Shown piece after piece: positions 63,912 through 64,000 of a stretch of 64,000 bases of DNA. The stretch comes from Setomelanomma holmii. Taxonomy: Eukaryota; Ascomycota; Dothideomycetes; Pleosporales; Phaeosphaeriaceae. Numbering within the stretch: the first letter of the stretch is position 1; the number at the start of each line of letters is the position of its first letter. The stretch covers positions 1 through 64,000 of the forward strand of contig ML978172.1 of NCBI GenBank assembly GCA_010015745.1, given 5' to 3'. The notes under the pieces are model-generated. The model searched no databases. It was not told the origin of the DNA and saw nothing but the letters and a program-made list of their open reading frames with translations. Both the position numbers and the translations under genes were made by a program.

Positions 63912-63976
63912 TTTCTACTGTGTAAGACGGTATATTTTGGTGGGGGCCTGGCAAGGTGGGCAACTCGCCCGTGGAA
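63912..63976. repeat. Right terminal inverted repeat of the pogo element
   Basis: Reverse complement of 62136-62200 with about five differences; TA follows at 63977-63978. Confidence 0.92.
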
Positions 63977-64000
63977 TACGTTAACGTGTTTTATAAGCAA

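Larger units (their letters stand above)
62136..63976 (-). mobile_element. Pogo/Fot1-type DNA transposon, complete but inactive
   Basis: An 1841-bp element bounded by 65-bp terminal inverted repeats (62136-62200 and 63912-63976) with about five mismatches. Both ends are flanked by TA (62134-62135 and 63977-63978), the target duplication of Tc1/mariner/pogo elements. The transposase lies on the minus strand just inside the right repeat. Size, repeat length and transposase type fit the fungal Fot1 group. Confidence 0.92.

Noticed and set aside
1..64000. CRISPR array or bacterial-type operons
   Set aside because: The only regular repeats (15, 13 and 192 bp) are contiguous tandem repeats without spacers, and introns show that the DNA is fungal.

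Overview
The window looks like a chromosome segment of a filamentous ascomycete, most likely a Dothideomycete. It has short 48-90 bp GT-AG introns with CTRAC-type branch sites, fungal-only families (HET, DUF3435, lytic polysaccharide monooxygenase, But2-like domain, fungal PD-(D/E)XK), a dispersed 5S rRNA gene of the ascomycete type, and decayed repeats with C-to-T/G-to-A stop codons typical of repeat-induced point mutation (RIP). The class assignment is inference; no species is claimed.

Positions 1-37,900 and 50,300-51,300 are mainly ordinary, gene-dense chromosome. In order: a multi-pass membrane protein (263-2367), a disordered nuclear-type protein (3373-5232), a secreted chitin-type LPMO (5933-6856), a zinc-type enoyl reductase/alcohol dehydrogenase (8153-9340), a secreted But2-like protein (10768-11325), a four-exon radical SAM enzyme with a GC-AG intron (12262-13580), two coiled-coil/TPR-like proteins (13738-17044), small single-span proteins including a tandem paralogue pair, one frameshifted (18377-19308), an F-box protein (19782-21467), a coiled-coil protein (21889-22596), a lipocalin-like protein (23710-24294), ESA1 histone acetyltransferase facing REX4 exonuclease (25048-28074), an aldo/keto reductase, a DUF1772 protein and an MFS transporter (29027-33089), EIF1AD-like and ALG3 with directly abutting stop codons (33827-35770), an alpha/beta hydrolase lacking the usual nucleophile (36746-37846), and an AhpD-like protein (50349-51252).

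Positions about 38,000-49,900 differ. They begin with a truncated 5S rRNA sequence, followed by a heavily mutated DUF3435 tyrosine recombinase of the kind that leads Starship giant transposons. Behind it lie an intact gene joining a PD-(D/E)XK nuclease domain to FG-nucleoporin-like repeats, an unrecognised split gene, an RNPS1-like splicing-factor gene without a visible ATG, a broken CDK11-type kinase, a 13-bp minisatellite with an assembly gap, and then a complete 120-bp 5S rRNA gene. I read this as a possible decayed Starship-type element or its remains at a 5S locus.

Positions 52,700-60,000 are a heterokaryon-incompatibility (HET) neighbourhood: a broken HET relic, a membrane-anchored coiled-coil gene that may be frameshifted, and an intact 1145-residue HET protein. 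After a DUF4385 gene (61176-61742) the window ends with a complete but inactivated pogo/Fot1-type DNA transposon (62136-63976) with 65-bp terminal inverted repeats and a TA target duplication.
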